From Pandoraea aquatica (GTDB lineage: Bacteria > Pseudomonadota > Gammaproteobacteria > Burkholderiales > Burkholderiaceae): 64,000 bases of DNA. Of the stretch, positions 1 to 8,099 are shown one piece after another. The number at the start of each line of letters is the position of its first letter. Position 1 is the first letter of the stretch. The position numbers and the translations under genes are program-made. The stretch is taken from assembly GCF_902459565.1 (NCBI RefSeq), contig NZ_CABPSN010000003.1:62001-126000 (forward strand), read 5' to 3'. The notes under the pieces were generated by a model, which searched no databases, was not told the DNA's origin, and was given only the letters and a program-made list of their open reading frames with translations.

Positions 1-1
1 C

Positions 2-274
2 GAGCTGTTCAAGAAGGCAGTCGAGCTTGAGTATCGCTACGCAGAAGACACGATGCCGCGCGGCGTGCTCGGTCTGAACGCGGGCATGTTCAAGAGCTAC
101 CTGCGCTTCATCGCGAATCGTCGTTGCGCACAGATCGGTCTCGAAGCGCTCTACCCGAACGAAGAGAATCCGTTCCCGTGGATGAGCGAGATGATCGACC
201 TGAAGAAGGAGCGCAACTTCTTCGAAACGCGAGTGATCGAGTACCAGACCGGTGGCGCACTGAGCTGGGACTAA
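2..274 (+). CDS. nrdB: Ribonucleoside-diphosphate reductase, beta subunit (C-terminal part, gene cut by window edge)
   Basis: Only the last 90 codons are present. The frame is open from the left edge and ends at TAA 272-274. The visible part matches the end of class Ia NrdB: helix residues [13 protein letters not shown], the motif NPFPWMSEM, and the tail [10 protein letters not shown]. In this family the extreme C-terminus docks into the NrdA catalytic subunit so that electrons can pass from the tyrosyl radical. The diiron ligands lie upstream of the window and cannot be checked. NrdA/NrdB make deoxyribonucleotides in the cytosol. No T-rich terminator follows immediately; the first terminator-like structures are at about 495-605 and 858-890. 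Confidence 0.93.
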   Translation, partial: ELFKKAVELEYRYAEDTMPRGVLGLNAGMFKSYLRFIANRRCAQIGLEALYPNEENPFPWMSEMIDLKKERNFFETRVIEYQTGGALSWD

Positions 275-494
275 GCATTGAGTGAAAAATGGATGCTTCG
301 CGCAAAGCGAGCATCCATGCGGGTTTCGAGAGGGTGGTGTGTGCGTGCATGACACGCGTGACTGACCGGAAGGAAGACGAAGAAGAGGCGTCGGTCACAC
401 ACATCATCCTCACTCGCACGTTGAAGTTCTCGCTTCGAAGTTGGCTTCGGAGATCGCTTCAGAGATCGAGTGAAGCGCGTGTCGAAGACACAGC

Positions 495-605
495 AGCGCA
501 CATCGAAGACATCGAACGCACGCATCGCACGCATCGACATGCGAGTGTGATGTGCATCAAATACAACAGATTGACTTCTTCGTTACGATTGATGTGCGCT
601 TTTTT
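495..605 (+). terminator. Possible long-loop terminator downstream of nrdB
   Basis: AGCGCACATC (495-504) is a perfect reverse complement of GATGTGCGCT (591-600), and the right arm runs straight into TTTTT (601-605). The 86-base loop is much longer than in ordinary intrinsic terminators but could fold internally. It is the first terminator-like signal after the nrdB stop codon. Confidence 0.35.
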
Positions 606-617
606 ATGCACAAAGTA

Positions 618-646
618 TTAACATCGCATCACAAAAGAATTATTAT
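618..646 (+). promoter_or_regulatory. Sigma-70-type promoter for the predicted RNA upstream of hctB
   Basis: TTAACA at 618-623 (5 of 6 consensus) and TATTAT at 641-646 (5 of 6) are separated by exactly 17 bases. The region is AT-rich within a GC-rich chromosome. The predicted start of transcription is about position 653. Confidence 0.65.
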
Positions 647-652
647 TCGCTC

Positions 653-890
653 AAATAAATTGCAGTCTCGATGAACACACGAAAGCACTCACTGCTTTCC
701 TCCCGCGACAGAGAGCTGGTAGTTACGGAGCGTAAAAACCTTGGTGCATAGCAAGCTGTATCGCTTATCCGCTATCGCAATCTCCTCCATCCCGATGACG
801 GGACAGGCAAGCTACCCCCCGAAGAATCTGGCGATCCCCCTTTCTCAAGACAATCGAATTGCTGGCGGCAATGTCGCCGGCAATTTTTTT
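653..890 (+). ncRNA. Predicted structured RNA, about 240 nt (small RNA or attenuated leader)
   Basis: The interval starts at the predicted start site of the promoter at 618-646 and ends at the intrinsic terminator at 858-890. Hairpins visible by eye are GAAAGCA/TGCTTTC (681-687 with 693-699, perfect), TTACG/CGTAA with flanking GGT/ACC (718-740), TGCATAGC/GCTATcGCA (745-752 with 771-779, one bulge) and TCCCG/CGGGA (790-794 with 799-803). Between them lie C-rich tracts: TTTCCTCCC (697-705), TCTCCTCC (781-788), ACCCCCC (814-820) and TCCCCCTTT (835-843). Such tracts could pair with Shine-Dalgarno sequences. I do not recognise a known RNA or riboswitch family. It may be free-standing or the conditionally terminated leader of the histone-like gene. 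Confidence 0.5.
858..890 (+). terminator. Intrinsic terminator of the predicted RNA
   Basis: ATTGCTGGCG (858-867) pairs with CGCCGGCAAT (875-884), with one G-U pair and a 7-base loop, and is followed by an uninterrupted T-run ending at 890. It is a classic rho-independent terminator in the plus direction. It lies 180 bases upstream of the histone-like start codon, so it does not end a coding gene directly. Confidence 0.8.
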
Positions 891-1070
891 GCGCGCGTGA
901 CCACATACGGTCAGCGTCATGCGCGCAGCGCCGAATTCATTAGCGTAAGCGGTCGTAGTTCGATGCGTACGCCGATGAATAGCCCGCTCGCCGGCGGTTC
1001 CCGCACGGTGGTCGGGTTTCCTTCTCAGGTAGTTTCGTTTGAGTGATCTCTCACGTTAAGGAGTTTTGTC

Positions 1071-1712
1071 ATGGCTACGATTAAGAAGGCTGTTGCCAAG
1101 AAGCCGGCGGCTAAGAAAGCTGTCGCCAAGAAGCCCGTTGCAAAGAAGGCTGCTGCTGCCAAGAAGCCGGTAGCGAAGAAGGCCGTTGCTGCCAAGAAGC
1201 CGGTAGCAAAGAAGGCAGTTGCCGCTAAGAAGCCGGCAGCAAAGAAGGTTGCCGCCAAGAAGCCGGTCGCCAAGAAGGCAGCGGTGAAGAAGGTTGCAGC
1301 TAAGAAGCCGGTTGCCAAGAAGGCAGCAGTGAAGAAGGTTGCCGCCAAGAAGCCGGTTGCCAAGAAAGCAGCAGTGAAGAAGGTTGCCGCCAAGAAGCCG
1401 GCCGCCAAGAAAGCAGTGAAGAAGGTTGCTGCCAAGAAGCCGGCCGCGAAGAAGGCAGTTGCTGCCAAGAAGCCGGCTGCGAAGAAGGCTGCTGCCAAGA
1501 AGCCTGCTGCCAAGAAGGCTGCTGCTAAGCCTGCTGCGAAGAAGGCCGCTGCGAAGCCTGCCGCGAAGAAGCCTGCTGCGAAGAAGCCGGCCGTCAAGAA
1601 GGTTGCCGCTAAGCCCGCTGCTGCAGCTCCGGCCGCAGCACCCGCCGCAGCACCGAAGACGGCACTGAACCCGGCAGCAGCATGGCCGTTCCCGACCGGC
1701 AGCCGTCCGTAA
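1071..1712 (+). CDS. hctB: Histone H1-like nucleoid protein, Lys/Ala/Pro-rich (HctB/AlgP type)
   Basis: This 213-residue protein consists almost wholly of AKKP, AAKK and VKK units, so it is extremely basic and without a globular domain. Proteins of this kind bind DNA through the lysine-rich repeats and are thought to compact the nucleoid or influence gene expression. Residues 60-104 are three exact copies of a 15-residue unit. The tail changes from Lys-rich to an Ala/Pro linker (about 181-204) and ends WPFPTGSRP, typical of Burkholderiales homologues. The start is supported by AAGGAG (1058-1063) seven bases before ATG. No convincing promoter is visible between the upstream terminator and the gene, so transcription may come from the promoter at 618-646. 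Two hairpins follow the stop. Confidence 0.9.
   Translation: MATIKKAVAKKPAAKKAVAKKPVAKKAAAAKKPVAKKAVAAKKPVAKKAVAAKKPAAKKVAAKKPVAKKAAVKKVAAKKPVAKKAAVKKVAAKKPVAKKAAVKKVAAKKPAAKKAVKKVAAKKPAAKKAVAAKKPAAKKAAAKKPAAKKAAAKPAAKKAAAKPAAKKPAAKKPAVKKVAAKPAAAAPAAAPAAAPKTALNPAAAWPFPTGSRP
1248..1382 (+). repeat. Three tandem 45-bp units inside hctB
   Basis: The protein unit [15 protein letters not shown] occurs three times without change (residues 60-74, 75-89, 90-104). The DNA copies differ only at a few synonymous third bases. A slightly shortened fourth copy follows. Such in-frame repeats can change in number by slippage. Confidence 0.8.
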
Positions 1713-1755
1713 TCCGAGTGCCGATGCAGGAACCAAGGCACTTAGGTGTCTTTTG

Positions 1756-1775
1756 ACCGGGTAGGTCTACCCGGT
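1756..1775 (+). other. Perfect hairpin after hctB
   Basis: ACCGGGTA (1756-1763) and TACCCGGT (1768-1775) form a perfect 8-bp stem with loop GGTC. No T-run follows. It directly precedes the intrinsic terminator at 1780-1816 and may protect the 3' end of the transcript. Confidence 0.5.
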
Positions 1776-1779
1776 TCGA

Positions 1780-1816
1780 AACCCGCGGTGATGAGCGATC
1801 GTCACAGCGGGTTTTT
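1780..1816 (+). terminator. Intrinsic terminator of hctB
   Basis: AACCCGC (1780-1786) pairs with GCGGGTT (1807-1813). The stem is extended inward by GTGA/TCAC, and TTTT follows. It lies about 70 bases after the hctB stop codon. Confidence 0.8.
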
Positions 1817-1824
1817 TCATGGCG

Positions 1825-1856
1825 AAATAAAAATGGGCGACCCGAAGTCGCCCATT
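1825..1856 (-). terminator. Intrinsic terminator of the minus-strand operon end
   Basis: AATGGGCGAC (1832-1841) and GTCGCCCATT (1847-1856) form a perfect 10-bp stem with a 5-base loop. Read on the minus strand, the stem is followed by TTTTATTT. It sits 20 bases beyond the stop of the glycine-zipper lipoprotein gene. On the plus strand the flank is CTTTT, so it may act both ways. Confidence 0.8.
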
Positions 1857-1876
1857 CTTTTGTGTGACGTGTCGCC

Positions 1877-2356
1877 TTAGTGCGTCACACGTGTCACGCC
1901 GCCACTCGAGAGCAGACGCACGCGCTGACCCGGCTGGAATGCCTCGTCGGCATCCTGAGTAATTGCGCGCAACTCACCGTTATCCAGACGCACGGTGATC
2001 TCGAGACCGGCCTTCTTGCTCATACGGCTTTCGATGGCCTGACCCGCCACGGCACCCAGCAGACCGCCGACGATGCCCGTTGCAATCGAACCGCGACCGC
2101 CACCGATGGCGCTGCCGCCGATCGCGCCGAGCGCACCGCCACCGGCGATGCCCAGAATGCCCGGGTCGCCGTTGCTGCTATCGATCGTGACCGGACGCAC
2201 CGATTCGACCGTGCCCATACGTACGACCTGTTCCCGTTGCGCCTGACGGCTGTTGTAGACGCTTGCCGAGTTGCTCGGGCCGAACGCCGTGCAGGCGGAC
2301 AGCGTGAGCGACGCCGCAGCGGCGAGGATGATTAGCGGTGTGGTGAGTCGTGCCAT
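1877..2356 (-). CDS. Glycine-zipper outer membrane lipoprotein (SlyB/17-kDa antigen type)
   Basis: The 159-residue product begins with a lipoprotein signal: a hydrophobic stretch at 8-19 and lipobox L19-S-A-C22, so Cys22 should be lipidated. A glycine-zipper segment (GGGALGAIGGSAIGGG, then GIVGGLLGAVAGQAIES) fits the two-helix glycine-zipper domain of SlyB/PcpY lipoproteins. The C-terminus carries a VRLDNGEL...QPGQRVRLL strand region usual in this family. These proteins sit in the outer membrane and contribute to envelope integrity. The ATG at 2356 was chosen because it starts the signal peptide and is preceded by AAAGGC; an upstream extension would put a highly basic run before it. It lies 19 bases after the PfkB kinase gene, suggesting cotranscription. 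Confidence 0.85.
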   Translation of the reverse strand: MARLTTPLIILAAAASLTLSACTAFGPSNSASVYNSRQAQREQVVRMGTVESVRPVTIDSSNGDPGILGIAGGGALGAIGGSAIGGGRGSIATGIVGGLLGAVAGQAIESRMSKKAGLEITVRLDNGELRAITQDADEAFQPGQRVRLLSSGGVTRVTH

Positions 2357-2375
2357 CGTTGTGCCTTTCGTGAAG

Positions 2376-3311
2376 TCATTCGAAGCGGTGGCCGAACGCT
2401 TCTTCATATTGCGCTTCGATTTCCGAGCGCGTCGGTGCATACGTCTGCGGACCCTGCTCGGCAATCTTGAGCGAACCCATCAGGCTGGCCAGGCGGCCGG
2501 TGGTCGGCCAGTCGAGGCCCTTTTCGATGCCATACAGCAAACCACCACGGAACGCGTCGCCGCATCCGGTCGGGTCGACGACACGCTTGGCGGGCACGGC
2601 AGGAATGTCGTGTTGCTTGCCGCCGGCGAAGATCTGGGCCCCGTGTTCTCCGCGCGTGACGACAAGTGCCTCGACACGCGACTGGAGATCTTCCATCGAC
2701 CATCCGGTCTTCGTGCAGAGGAGCTTGGCTTCGTAGTCGTTGACCGCAAGATACGTGGCAAGTTCCACCATGCGACGCAGTGCCTCAGGCGACAGAATCG
2801 GCAGACCCTGACCCGGATCGAACATGAACGGCACGCCCGCCGCGGCGAAACCTTCGGCGTGCGTGAGCATGGCGTCTGAAGCATCCGGCGCGACGATGCC
2901 GAGCGTAGCGCCCTTCGCATCGGCCACGCGGTTGCGCGACGAGAACATCATCGCACCCGGGTGGAAGGCCGTGATCTGGTTGTTGTCCAGATCGGTGGTG
3001 ATCATCGCGTTGGCCGTCATGCTGTCCGTGACCGTACGCACGAACTCCGTCGTCATACCGAGCGACTGGAAGCGCTCAAGGTACGCCGCGCCATCTTCAC
3101 CGACCGTGGCCATGACGACCGGCGATCCGCCGAGCAGATGCAGGCTGTAGCCGATGTTGCCGGCGCAGCCGCCGAAGTTGCGGCGCATCGTCGGCACGAG
3201 GAAGCTGACGTTCAGGATGTGCACCTGATCAGGCAGGATGTGCTCGCCGAAGCGGCCTTCGAACGTCATGATGTTGTCGTAGGCGAGCGAGCCGCAGATC
3301 ACGGTAGTCAC
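2376..3311 (-). CDS. PfkB-family carbohydrate/adenosine kinase
   Basis: This is a ribokinase-fold sugar or nucleoside kinase of 311 residues. The N-terminal part has ICGSLAYDN and the substrate-side glycine motif FGGCAGN. The C-terminal PfkB signature reads DPTGCGDAFRGG, where the last Asp is the expected catalytic base and the glycines form the anion hole. Homologues in Burkholderiales are annotated as adenosine kinase or as carbohydrate kinase; the substrate cannot be decided here. The GTG at 3311 was chosen because AAGGA lies seven bases upstream and the protein then begins at VTTVICGS as in relatives. An ATG-like extension to 3362 would add 17 unconserved residues. The downstream lipoprotein gene follows after 19 bases. 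Confidence 0.85.
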   Translation of the reverse strand: MTTVICGSLAYDNIMTFEGRFGEHILPDQVHILNVSFLVPTMRRNFGGCAGNIGYSLHLLGGSPVVMATVGEDGAAYLERFQSLGMTTEFVRTVTDSMTANAMITTDLDNNQITAFHPGAMMFSSRNRVADAKGATLGIVAPDASDAMLTHAEGFAAAGVPFMFDPGQGLPILSPEALRRMVELATYLAVNDYEAKLLCTKTGWSMEDLQSRVEALVVTRGEHGAQIFAGGKQHDIPAVPAKRVVDPTGCGDAFRGGLLYGIEKGLDWPTTGRLASLMGSLKIAEQGPQTYAPTRSEIEAQYEEAFGHRFE

Positions 3312-3437
3312 GGGAAAGTCCTTGCGAAAAGTAAGCGGGGGAGCGCCAGCGGAGGAACGCACGCGGCGAGGGACGACATGAGGTTACGATACCCCGGCGG
3401 CCGTATGGCCGCGTCGGGGCATCGTCACGAAGTTGAA

Positions 3438-3938
3438 TTACGCCAGTGCGGCGAGCGCAGCGTCGTAATTCGGTTCGTTTTTGATTTCCGGCACCAGCTC
3501 CGCGTGCACGACACGGTTGTCGGCGTCGAGCACGACCACAGCACGCGCCGACACGCCGGCGAGCGGGCCGGTCGTGATGGCAACGCCGTAGTCCTTGAGG
3601 AACTCGCGACCGCGCATCGTCGAGAGCGTGACGACGTTGTTCAGACCTTCGGTGGCGCAGAAGCGGCTCATGGCGAACGGCAGGTCAGCCGAGATCACGA
3701 GCACGACGGTGTTGTCGAGCTTGCCGGCCGCTTCGTTGAACTTGCGGGTCGACGTGGCGCAGGTCGGCGTGTCGAGGCTCGGCACGATGTTGAGGACTTT
3801 GCGCTTGCCAGCGAAGTCGTCGAGCGTGACGTCTGCCAGTTTTGCGTTGACCAGCTTCAGTGCCGGTGCGGTCTGACCCTTCTGCGGGAACTGGCCGTCG
3901 ACTTCGATGGGGTTGCCCCCGAGCGTGACTTGGGACAT
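3438..3938 (-). CDS. tpx: Thiol peroxidase (atypical 2-Cys peroxiredoxin)
   Basis: The 166-residue sequence has full Tpx length and layout. [16 protein letters not shown] holds the peroxidatic Cys60 in the TxxC context, and RFCATEG holds the resolving Cys94, so the protein should form an intramolecular disulfide. It reduces hydrogen peroxide and alkyl hydroperoxides with electrons from thioredoxin. AGGAGA lies just upstream of the ATG. It lies 32 bases downstream of the zinc-ribbon gene, in the long minus-strand series. Confidence 0.95.
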   Translation of the reverse strand: MSQVTLGGNPIEVDGQFPQKGQTAPALKLVNAKLADVTLDDFAGKRKVLNIVPSLDTPTCATSTRKFNEAAGKLDNTVVLVISADLPFAMSRFCATEGLNNVVTLSTMRGREFLKDYGVAITTGPLAGVSARAVVVLDADNRVVHAELVPEIKNEPNYDAALAALA

Positions 3939-3970
3939 CTATATCTCCTAGGTTGAGTGCAACAGCGCTA

Positions 3971-5104
3971 TCAGGGATAGAACGCGAGCACCCGGTAATT
4001 ACTGGCTAGCGCTGCCTGCGCCGACAATCGTAACCGAATCGTGCGTTCGTTGCGTGGTGCCAGTCCGGCATCGCGTGTCAAAGCCTCGGTGACGTAGTCA
4101 TTCGCTGAAAAAACGCGACGCACGACCGGTTTGCCGTCGATATCCGAGAGCGTCAGTTCGAGCGATGGCCAGGCCAGCGCATGGTCGGCGTCGTTTCGTA
4201 CGAAGACGGTGAGTGTCATCGGTACGCTGTCGGTCGGAACATCGGTGGACGCCGCGGCAGCATCGCTGGCCGTGACGGGGTTCGCTGCGGCTGCCGACGC
4301 CACGACGCTGTTGTTGTCATTGTCGCCGACGGTGTCGGTCACGAGCGTGACGCTCGAAATCTGGATCTTGTCCGGCTGGCGCGGCAGTCCGACTGCCACG
4401 TGCAGCGGACGACCGATCGCGGCGAACACGCCGTGCAATGCCGGGATCCGGTCGACGAGCGCCGCACGCTCGATCCATGCCCATTGGCAGAGCAGCGCGA
4501 TGACGGCCAACATCATGAGCACGCGCCAGATCGCACGTGCCGCACCGGGGCGCTTGTCCGCGCTGGCGACGGTGGAAGTGGTGTGCGTTTCCGAACGTGA
4601 GGCCGTCGGCGCGGTGAGCACCGTGGGATCGTCGTCGTCCATATAGCGGCCCGGGCCGTGCTGCATCTGCGCGCGACTTTCGTCCGGCGAGCCGAGCAGC
4701 GCGGCAATGGCCGTGGGCGTCAGCATCTCCGGCACCGGTTTTTCGCCGATGAATGCGGGCAAGGAGGGCGAGGAGGGCGAGGGGGACGATGAAGGTGACG
4801 ATGCACCTTCATACGTGGCCGGGCGTGTTGCCGTTGGGGGCGCCGATGCGACTTCCGGCGTCGCAAATGCAGTCTGCGTAGCACCGCTTTGGCCCGGCGT
4901 CGCGCTGGGTGATGGGGCGATGGGTGAGGCGGGCGGCGTGTCCTCGGCCGGCGGATCGCAGAGATACGCGCGTCCGTCGAACACTTCGCGGCAGTGGCCG
5001 CAGCGCACGAGGCCGTCGCGCAGCTTGAGCTGATCCGCGACGACGCGAAAAACGGTGTGACAGTGTGGGCAGCGGGTAGCGAGAACGCGCGAGGACTGGG
5101 TCAT
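3971..5104 (-). CDS. Zinc-ribbon (MJ0042-type) and DUF3426 membrane protein
   Basis: The N-terminal 42 residues form a zinc ribbon with CPHC (C12, C15) and CGHC (C35, C38). A long Pro/Ser/Ala-rich linker follows (about 50-185), then one membrane segment at about 192-210 (IWRVLMMLAVIALLCQWAW) and a C-terminal DUF3426 domain ending in VLAFYP. This architecture is common next to prmA in Betaproteobacteria and its function is unknown. The topology implies a cytoplasmic zinc ribbon and a periplasmic C-terminal domain. It follows prmA after 69 bases. The linker is low complexity and is probably poorly conserved. Confidence 0.82.
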   Translation of the reverse strand: MTQSSRVLATRCPHCHTVFRVVADQLKLRDGLVRCGHCREVFDGRAYLCDPPAEDTPPASPIAPSPSATPGQSGATQTAFATPEVASAPPTATRPATYEGASSPSSSPSPSSPSLPAFIGEKPVPEMLTPTAIAALLGSPDESRAQMQHGPGRYMDDDDPTVLTAPTASRSETHTTSTVASADKRPGAARAIWRVLMMLAVIALLCQWAWIERAALVDRIPALHGVFAAIGRPLHVAVGLPRQPDKIQISSVTLVTDTVGDNDNNSVVASAAAANPVTASDAAAASTDVPTDSVPMTLTVFVRNDADHALAWPSLELTLSDIDGKPVVRRVFSANDYVTEALTRDAGLAPRNERTIRLRLSAQAALASNYRVLAFYP

Positions 5105-5173
5105 GAGGCTCGGGGGACTCGTTGGACTCGTCGCATCGGGCGCATCGCGTGCGGCAGCGCGGCGGGCGGGAGG

Positions 5174-6079
5174 TTAACCGACGGACTCGGTGGCAGCCTG
5201 TCCGTGCAGGCAGACCCAGCCGTCGTGAGCGCGCCAGACCGACATCTTCATATAAGGCGCGTACGCCGCGATCACCTCGTCGGCCTGTCGTTCCAGCACG
5301 CCGGACAGCGCGAGCCGGCCACCCGGGGCCACGCGCGACGTCAACATCGACGCGAGCAGCTTGAGCGGGTTCGACAGGATATTGGCGACCACGATGTTGA
5401 ACTGACCGTCACGCAGATCGTCGGGCAAACCGTACTCGACCGGCGCGTGATTGCGTTCGCTGTTGTAGCGGGCGGATTCGACGGCTTGCGGATCGATATC
5501 GATGCCGATGACCGGATCGGCACCGCACTTGCGCGCGAGAATCGCCAGAATGCCCGAGCCGCAGCCATAGTCGAGCAGCGACTGACCCGTCTGCACGTGC
5601 TGTTCGAGCCACTCCATGCAGAGACGCGTCGTCGGATGGCTGCCGGTGCCGAAGGCCAGACCCGGGTCGAGTTCGAGGATGAGGGCGTCGGTGTCCGGTG
5701 CGTCGTGCCACGACGGCACGACCCAGATCCGCTGGCCAATCTGCATCGGCTCGAACTGCGATTGCGTCAGACGCACCCAGTCCTGTTCCTCCACATCACG
5801 CAACGTGAAGGCAGGCGACTCGGCGAGTCCCAGTTCATTGACGGCCGCCGCAAGCAGCACGGCGGCGTCCTGATCTTCCCCCACCAGCGCGACCACGCGC
5901 GAGCGTTGCCACGCGGTGTCCGGCGGGGTCAGACCCGGCTCGCCGAACATCGGTTGCTCGTCGGGCGTGTCGGCATCCGCGTCTTCCACGGAGACCGACA
6001 GCACGCCCAGATCGAGCAGGGCGTCTGACAGGGCCTCGGCCTGGGCACGGGCAACTTCTACGACGAGTTCGCGATACAT
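5174..6079 (-). CDS. prmA: Ribosomal protein L11 methyltransferase
   Basis: This SAM-dependent enzyme of 301 residues trimethylates ribosomal protein L11. The PrmA hallmarks are present: GTGSHPTT (144-151), the SAM-binding loop DYGCGSG (170-176), the acidic residue in IGIDIDP (about 191-197), and VVANIL (230-235) in place of the DNA-methyltransferase NPPY. The N-terminal 110 residues correspond to the L11-recognition domain. It starts 27 bases after the accC stop, so it belongs to the accB-accC transcription unit, a common arrangement in Betaproteobacteria. Confidence 0.95.
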   Translation of the reverse strand: MYRELVVEVARAQAEALSDALLDLGVLSVSVEDADADTPDEQPMFGEPGLTPPDTAWQRSRVVALVGEDQDAAVLLAAAVNELGLAESPAFTLRDVEEQDWVRLTQSQFEPMQIGQRIWVVPSWHDAPDTDALILELDPGLAFGTGSHPTTRLCMEWLEQHVQTGQSLLDYGCGSGILAILARKCGADPVIGIDIDPQAVESARYNSERNHAPVEYGLPDDLRDGQFNIVVANILSNPLKLLASMLTSRVAPGGRLALSGVLERQADEVIAAYAPYMKMSVWRAHDGWVCLHGQAATESVG

Positions 6080-6106
6080 AGCGAGTGATTCCTACGAATT
6101 AACGAC

Positions 6107-7468
6107 TTAATTGCCGCCGACGGCAGACTTCTGCGCCAGCTTGTGTTCCAGATAGTGAATGCTCGTGCCGCCTTCGACGAACTTGGCGTCGAGCATCAGT
6201 TCCCGGTGCAACGGGATGTTCGTCTGGATACCTTCGACCACGATTTCCGACAGGGCCACACGCATGCGGCGGATCGCCTGCTCGCGCGTTGCACCGTAGG
6301 CGATCAGCTTGCCGATCATCGAGTCGTAGTTAGGCGGCACGAAGTAGCCGTTGTAGGCGTGCGTGTCGACGCGGATGCCGGGGCCGCCCGGCATATGCCA
6401 GGCGGTGATGCGACCCGGCGACGGCGTGAACTTGAACGGATCTTCGGCATTGATACGGCATTCGATGGCGTGGCCACGGAATTCGATATCGCGCTGACGG
6501 TAAGCGAGCTTTTCGCCGGCCGCAATGCGAATCTGTTCCTGCACGATGTCGACGCCCGTGATCATTTCCGTGACCGGGTGTTCGACCTGCACGCGCGTGT
6601 TCATTTCGATGAAGTAGAACTCGCCGTTTTCGTACAGGAACTCGAACGTACCTGCACCGACGTAGCCCATCTTCTTGCACGCGTCGGCACAACGATCGCC
6701 GATACGCTCGATCAGACGACGCGGAATCAGCGGTGCCGTCGCTTCTTCGATCACCTTCTGGTGACGACGCTGCATGGAGCAGTCGCGCTCACCCAGCCAG
6801 ATCGCTTGCTTGTGCTTGTCGGCGAGAATCTGGATTTCGATATGGCGCGGGTTCTCGAGGAACTTCTCCATATAGACTTCCGGATTGCCGAAGGCGCGGC
6901 CGGCTTCTTCACGCGTCATGTTGACCGCGTTCACGAGCGCCGCTTCCGTGTGCACCACGCGCATGCCGCGACCACCGCCGCCACCTGCTGCCTTGATGAT
7001 CACCGGATAACCGACCTGACGTGCAATACGCACGATTTCCTTCGGATCGTCGGGCAACGCGCCTTCCGAACCCGGCACGCACGGCACGCCGGTCTTGATC
7101 ATCGTCTGCTTGGCCGACACCTTGTCGCCCATCAGGCGAATGGTTTCGGGGCGCGGGCCGATGAACGTGAAACCCGATTGCTCGACGCGCTCGGCGAAGT
7201 CGGCATTTTCGGAGAGGAAGCCGTAACCCGGGTGAATCGCCTGGGCGTCCGTCACTTCCGCCGCGCTGATCAGCGCAGGCATGTTCAGATAGCTCAGCGG
7301 CGAGGGGGCCGGACCGATACAGACCGCTTCGTCGGCGAGCTTGACGTACTTCGCTTCCTTATCGGCTTCGGAATAGACCACGACGGTCTTGATGCCCATC
7401 TCGCGGCACGCGCGCTGGACGCGCAGAGCGATTTCGCCGCGGTTGGCGATGAGAATTTTTTCAAACAT
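6107..7468 (-). CDS. accC: Acetyl-CoA carboxylase, biotin carboxylase subunit
   Basis: The 453-residue enzyme uses ATP and bicarbonate to carboxylate the biotin on AccB, the first half-reaction of fatty acid synthesis. It starts [14 protein letters not shown], as in the family. It has the ATP-grasp glycine loop GGGGGRGMR (162-170), the motif [12 protein letters not shown], and [13 protein letters not shown], which holds the catalytic Arg and Glu. Length and domain order (N-domain, ATP-grasp, C-domain) are standard. It lies 97 bases downstream of accB and 27 bases upstream of prmA. Confidence 0.97.
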   Translation of the reverse strand: MFEKILIANRGEIALRVQRACREMGIKTVVVYSEADKEAKYVKLADEAVCIGPAPSPLSYLNMPALISAAEVTDAQAIHPGYGFLSENADFAERVEQSGFTFIGPRPETIRLMGDKVSAKQTMIKTGVPCVPGSEGALPDDPKEIVRIARQVGYPVIIKAAGGGGGRGMRVVHTEAALVNAVNMTREEAGRAFGNPEVYMEKFLENPRHIEIQILADKHKQAIWLGERDCSMQRRHQKVIEEATAPLIPRRLIERIGDRCADACKKMGYVGAGTFEFLYENGEFYFIEMNTRVQVEHPVTEMITGVDIVQEQIRIAAGEKLAYRQRDIEFRGHAIECRINAEDPFKFTPSPGRITAWHMPGGPGIRVDTHAYNGYFVPPNYDSMIGKLIAYGATREQAIRRMRVALSEIVVEGIQTNIPLHRELMLDAKFVEGGTSIHYLEHKLAQKSAVGGN

Positions 7469-7565
7469 TATGTGCAGTCCTGCCCGTAAGGGGAGAGGAG
7501 CGGGGCCGGACGCTTCAAATCGCCACGCGGCCGAAGGCTGCGGGCGGCGCGTCCGACAACCGGCA

Positions 7566-8027
7566 TTAGCCGATCACGAACAGCGGTTGACCGTATTCCA
7601 CGGCCTGACCGTTCTCGACGAGGATTTCCTTGATCACGCCGGCCTTATCCGACTCGATCTCGTTGAGCAGCTTCATCGCTTCGATGATGCACAGCGTCTG
7701 GCCTTCCTTGACCGAGTCGCCGACTTGCGCGAACGGATCGGCGCCCGGCGACGGGGCGCGGTAGAACGTACCGACCATCGGCGACGTCACGATGTGACCT
7801 TGCGGCAGTGCCGGTGCAGCCGGTGCGGCGGCGGCCGGCGATGCAGCGGGAGCTTGCGCAGCGACTTGCGGCATGGCGGCCGGCATGGCCATCTGCATCG
7901 GGGCGGCGATCACTTGCGGCGGCGCCTTGACGATGCGGACCTTGCCTTCGCCTTCGGTGACTTCGAGTTCGGAAATACCCGATTCGGCCACGAGGTCGAT
8001 CAACGTCTTGAGTTTGCGCAAATCCAT
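7566..8027 (-). CDS. accB: Acetyl-CoA carboxylase, biotin carboxyl carrier protein
   Basis: The 153-residue protein carries biotin between the AccC and AccA/AccD subunits. The C-terminal biotinyl domain has [11 protein letters not shown], with biotinylated Lys119, and the thumb-like segment [15 protein letters not shown]. The N-terminal 35 residues are helical and the middle (about 37-76) is an Ala/Pro/Met linker. AAGGAGC lies a few bases before the ATG, which is a good ribosome binding site. AroQ immediately upstream on the same strand is the usual Burkholderiales arrangement. Confidence 0.97.
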   Translation of the reverse strand: MDLRKLKTLIDLVAESGISELEVTEGEGKVRIVKAPPQVIAAPMQMAMPAAMPQVAAQAPAASPAAAAPAAPALPQGHIVTSPMVGTFYRAPSPGADPFAQVGDSVKEGQTLCIIEAMKLLNEIESDKAGVIKEILVENGQAVEYGQPLFVIG

Positions 8028-8099
8028 GAAGGAAGCTCCTTGATTCTGTATCGACGCGGGCGCAACGTCCCGCGAGAGGAAATGGGGTGTGAGAGAGGA

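Larger units (their letters stand above)
275..1070. other. Non-coding interval between nrdB and the histone-like gene
   Basis: No convincing gene is seen in about 800 bases. Short open frames on both strands lack a ribosome binding site and protein-like composition. The stretch holds a 9-bp dyad (289-297 with 310-318) without a T-run, a repetitive segment rich in CGAAG and CGCATCG words (about 430-540), a 10-bp dyad with an 86-base loop followed by six T (495-605), an AT-rich promoter segment (about 600-660), a predicted structured RNA (653-890) and the leader of the histone-like gene (891-1070). The local AT richness around 600-660 stands out from the GC-rich surroundings. Confidence 0.7.

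Noticed and set aside
289-318. Nine-bp dyad (289-297 with 310-318) as an nrdB terminator
   Set aside because: No T-run follows on the plus strand, so it is not a normal intrinsic terminator.
289-621. A 110-codon plus-strand frame after nrdB
   Set aside because: Low-complexity composition from the repetitive 3'UTR and no ribosome binding site.
741-1046. A 101-codon plus-strand frame between nrdB and hctB
   Set aside because: It runs through the intrinsic terminator at 858-890, has no Shine-Dalgarno sequence and looks like nothing known.
1071-1640. Regular repeats that could suggest a CRISPR array
   Set aside because: The repeats are in frame, have no unique spacers, and encode AKKP-type units of a histone-like protein.
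1773-1783. GGTTCGAAACC, resembling a tRNA T-loop
   Set aside because: No acceptor, D or anticodon arms can be folded around it; it lies between two hairpins after hctB.
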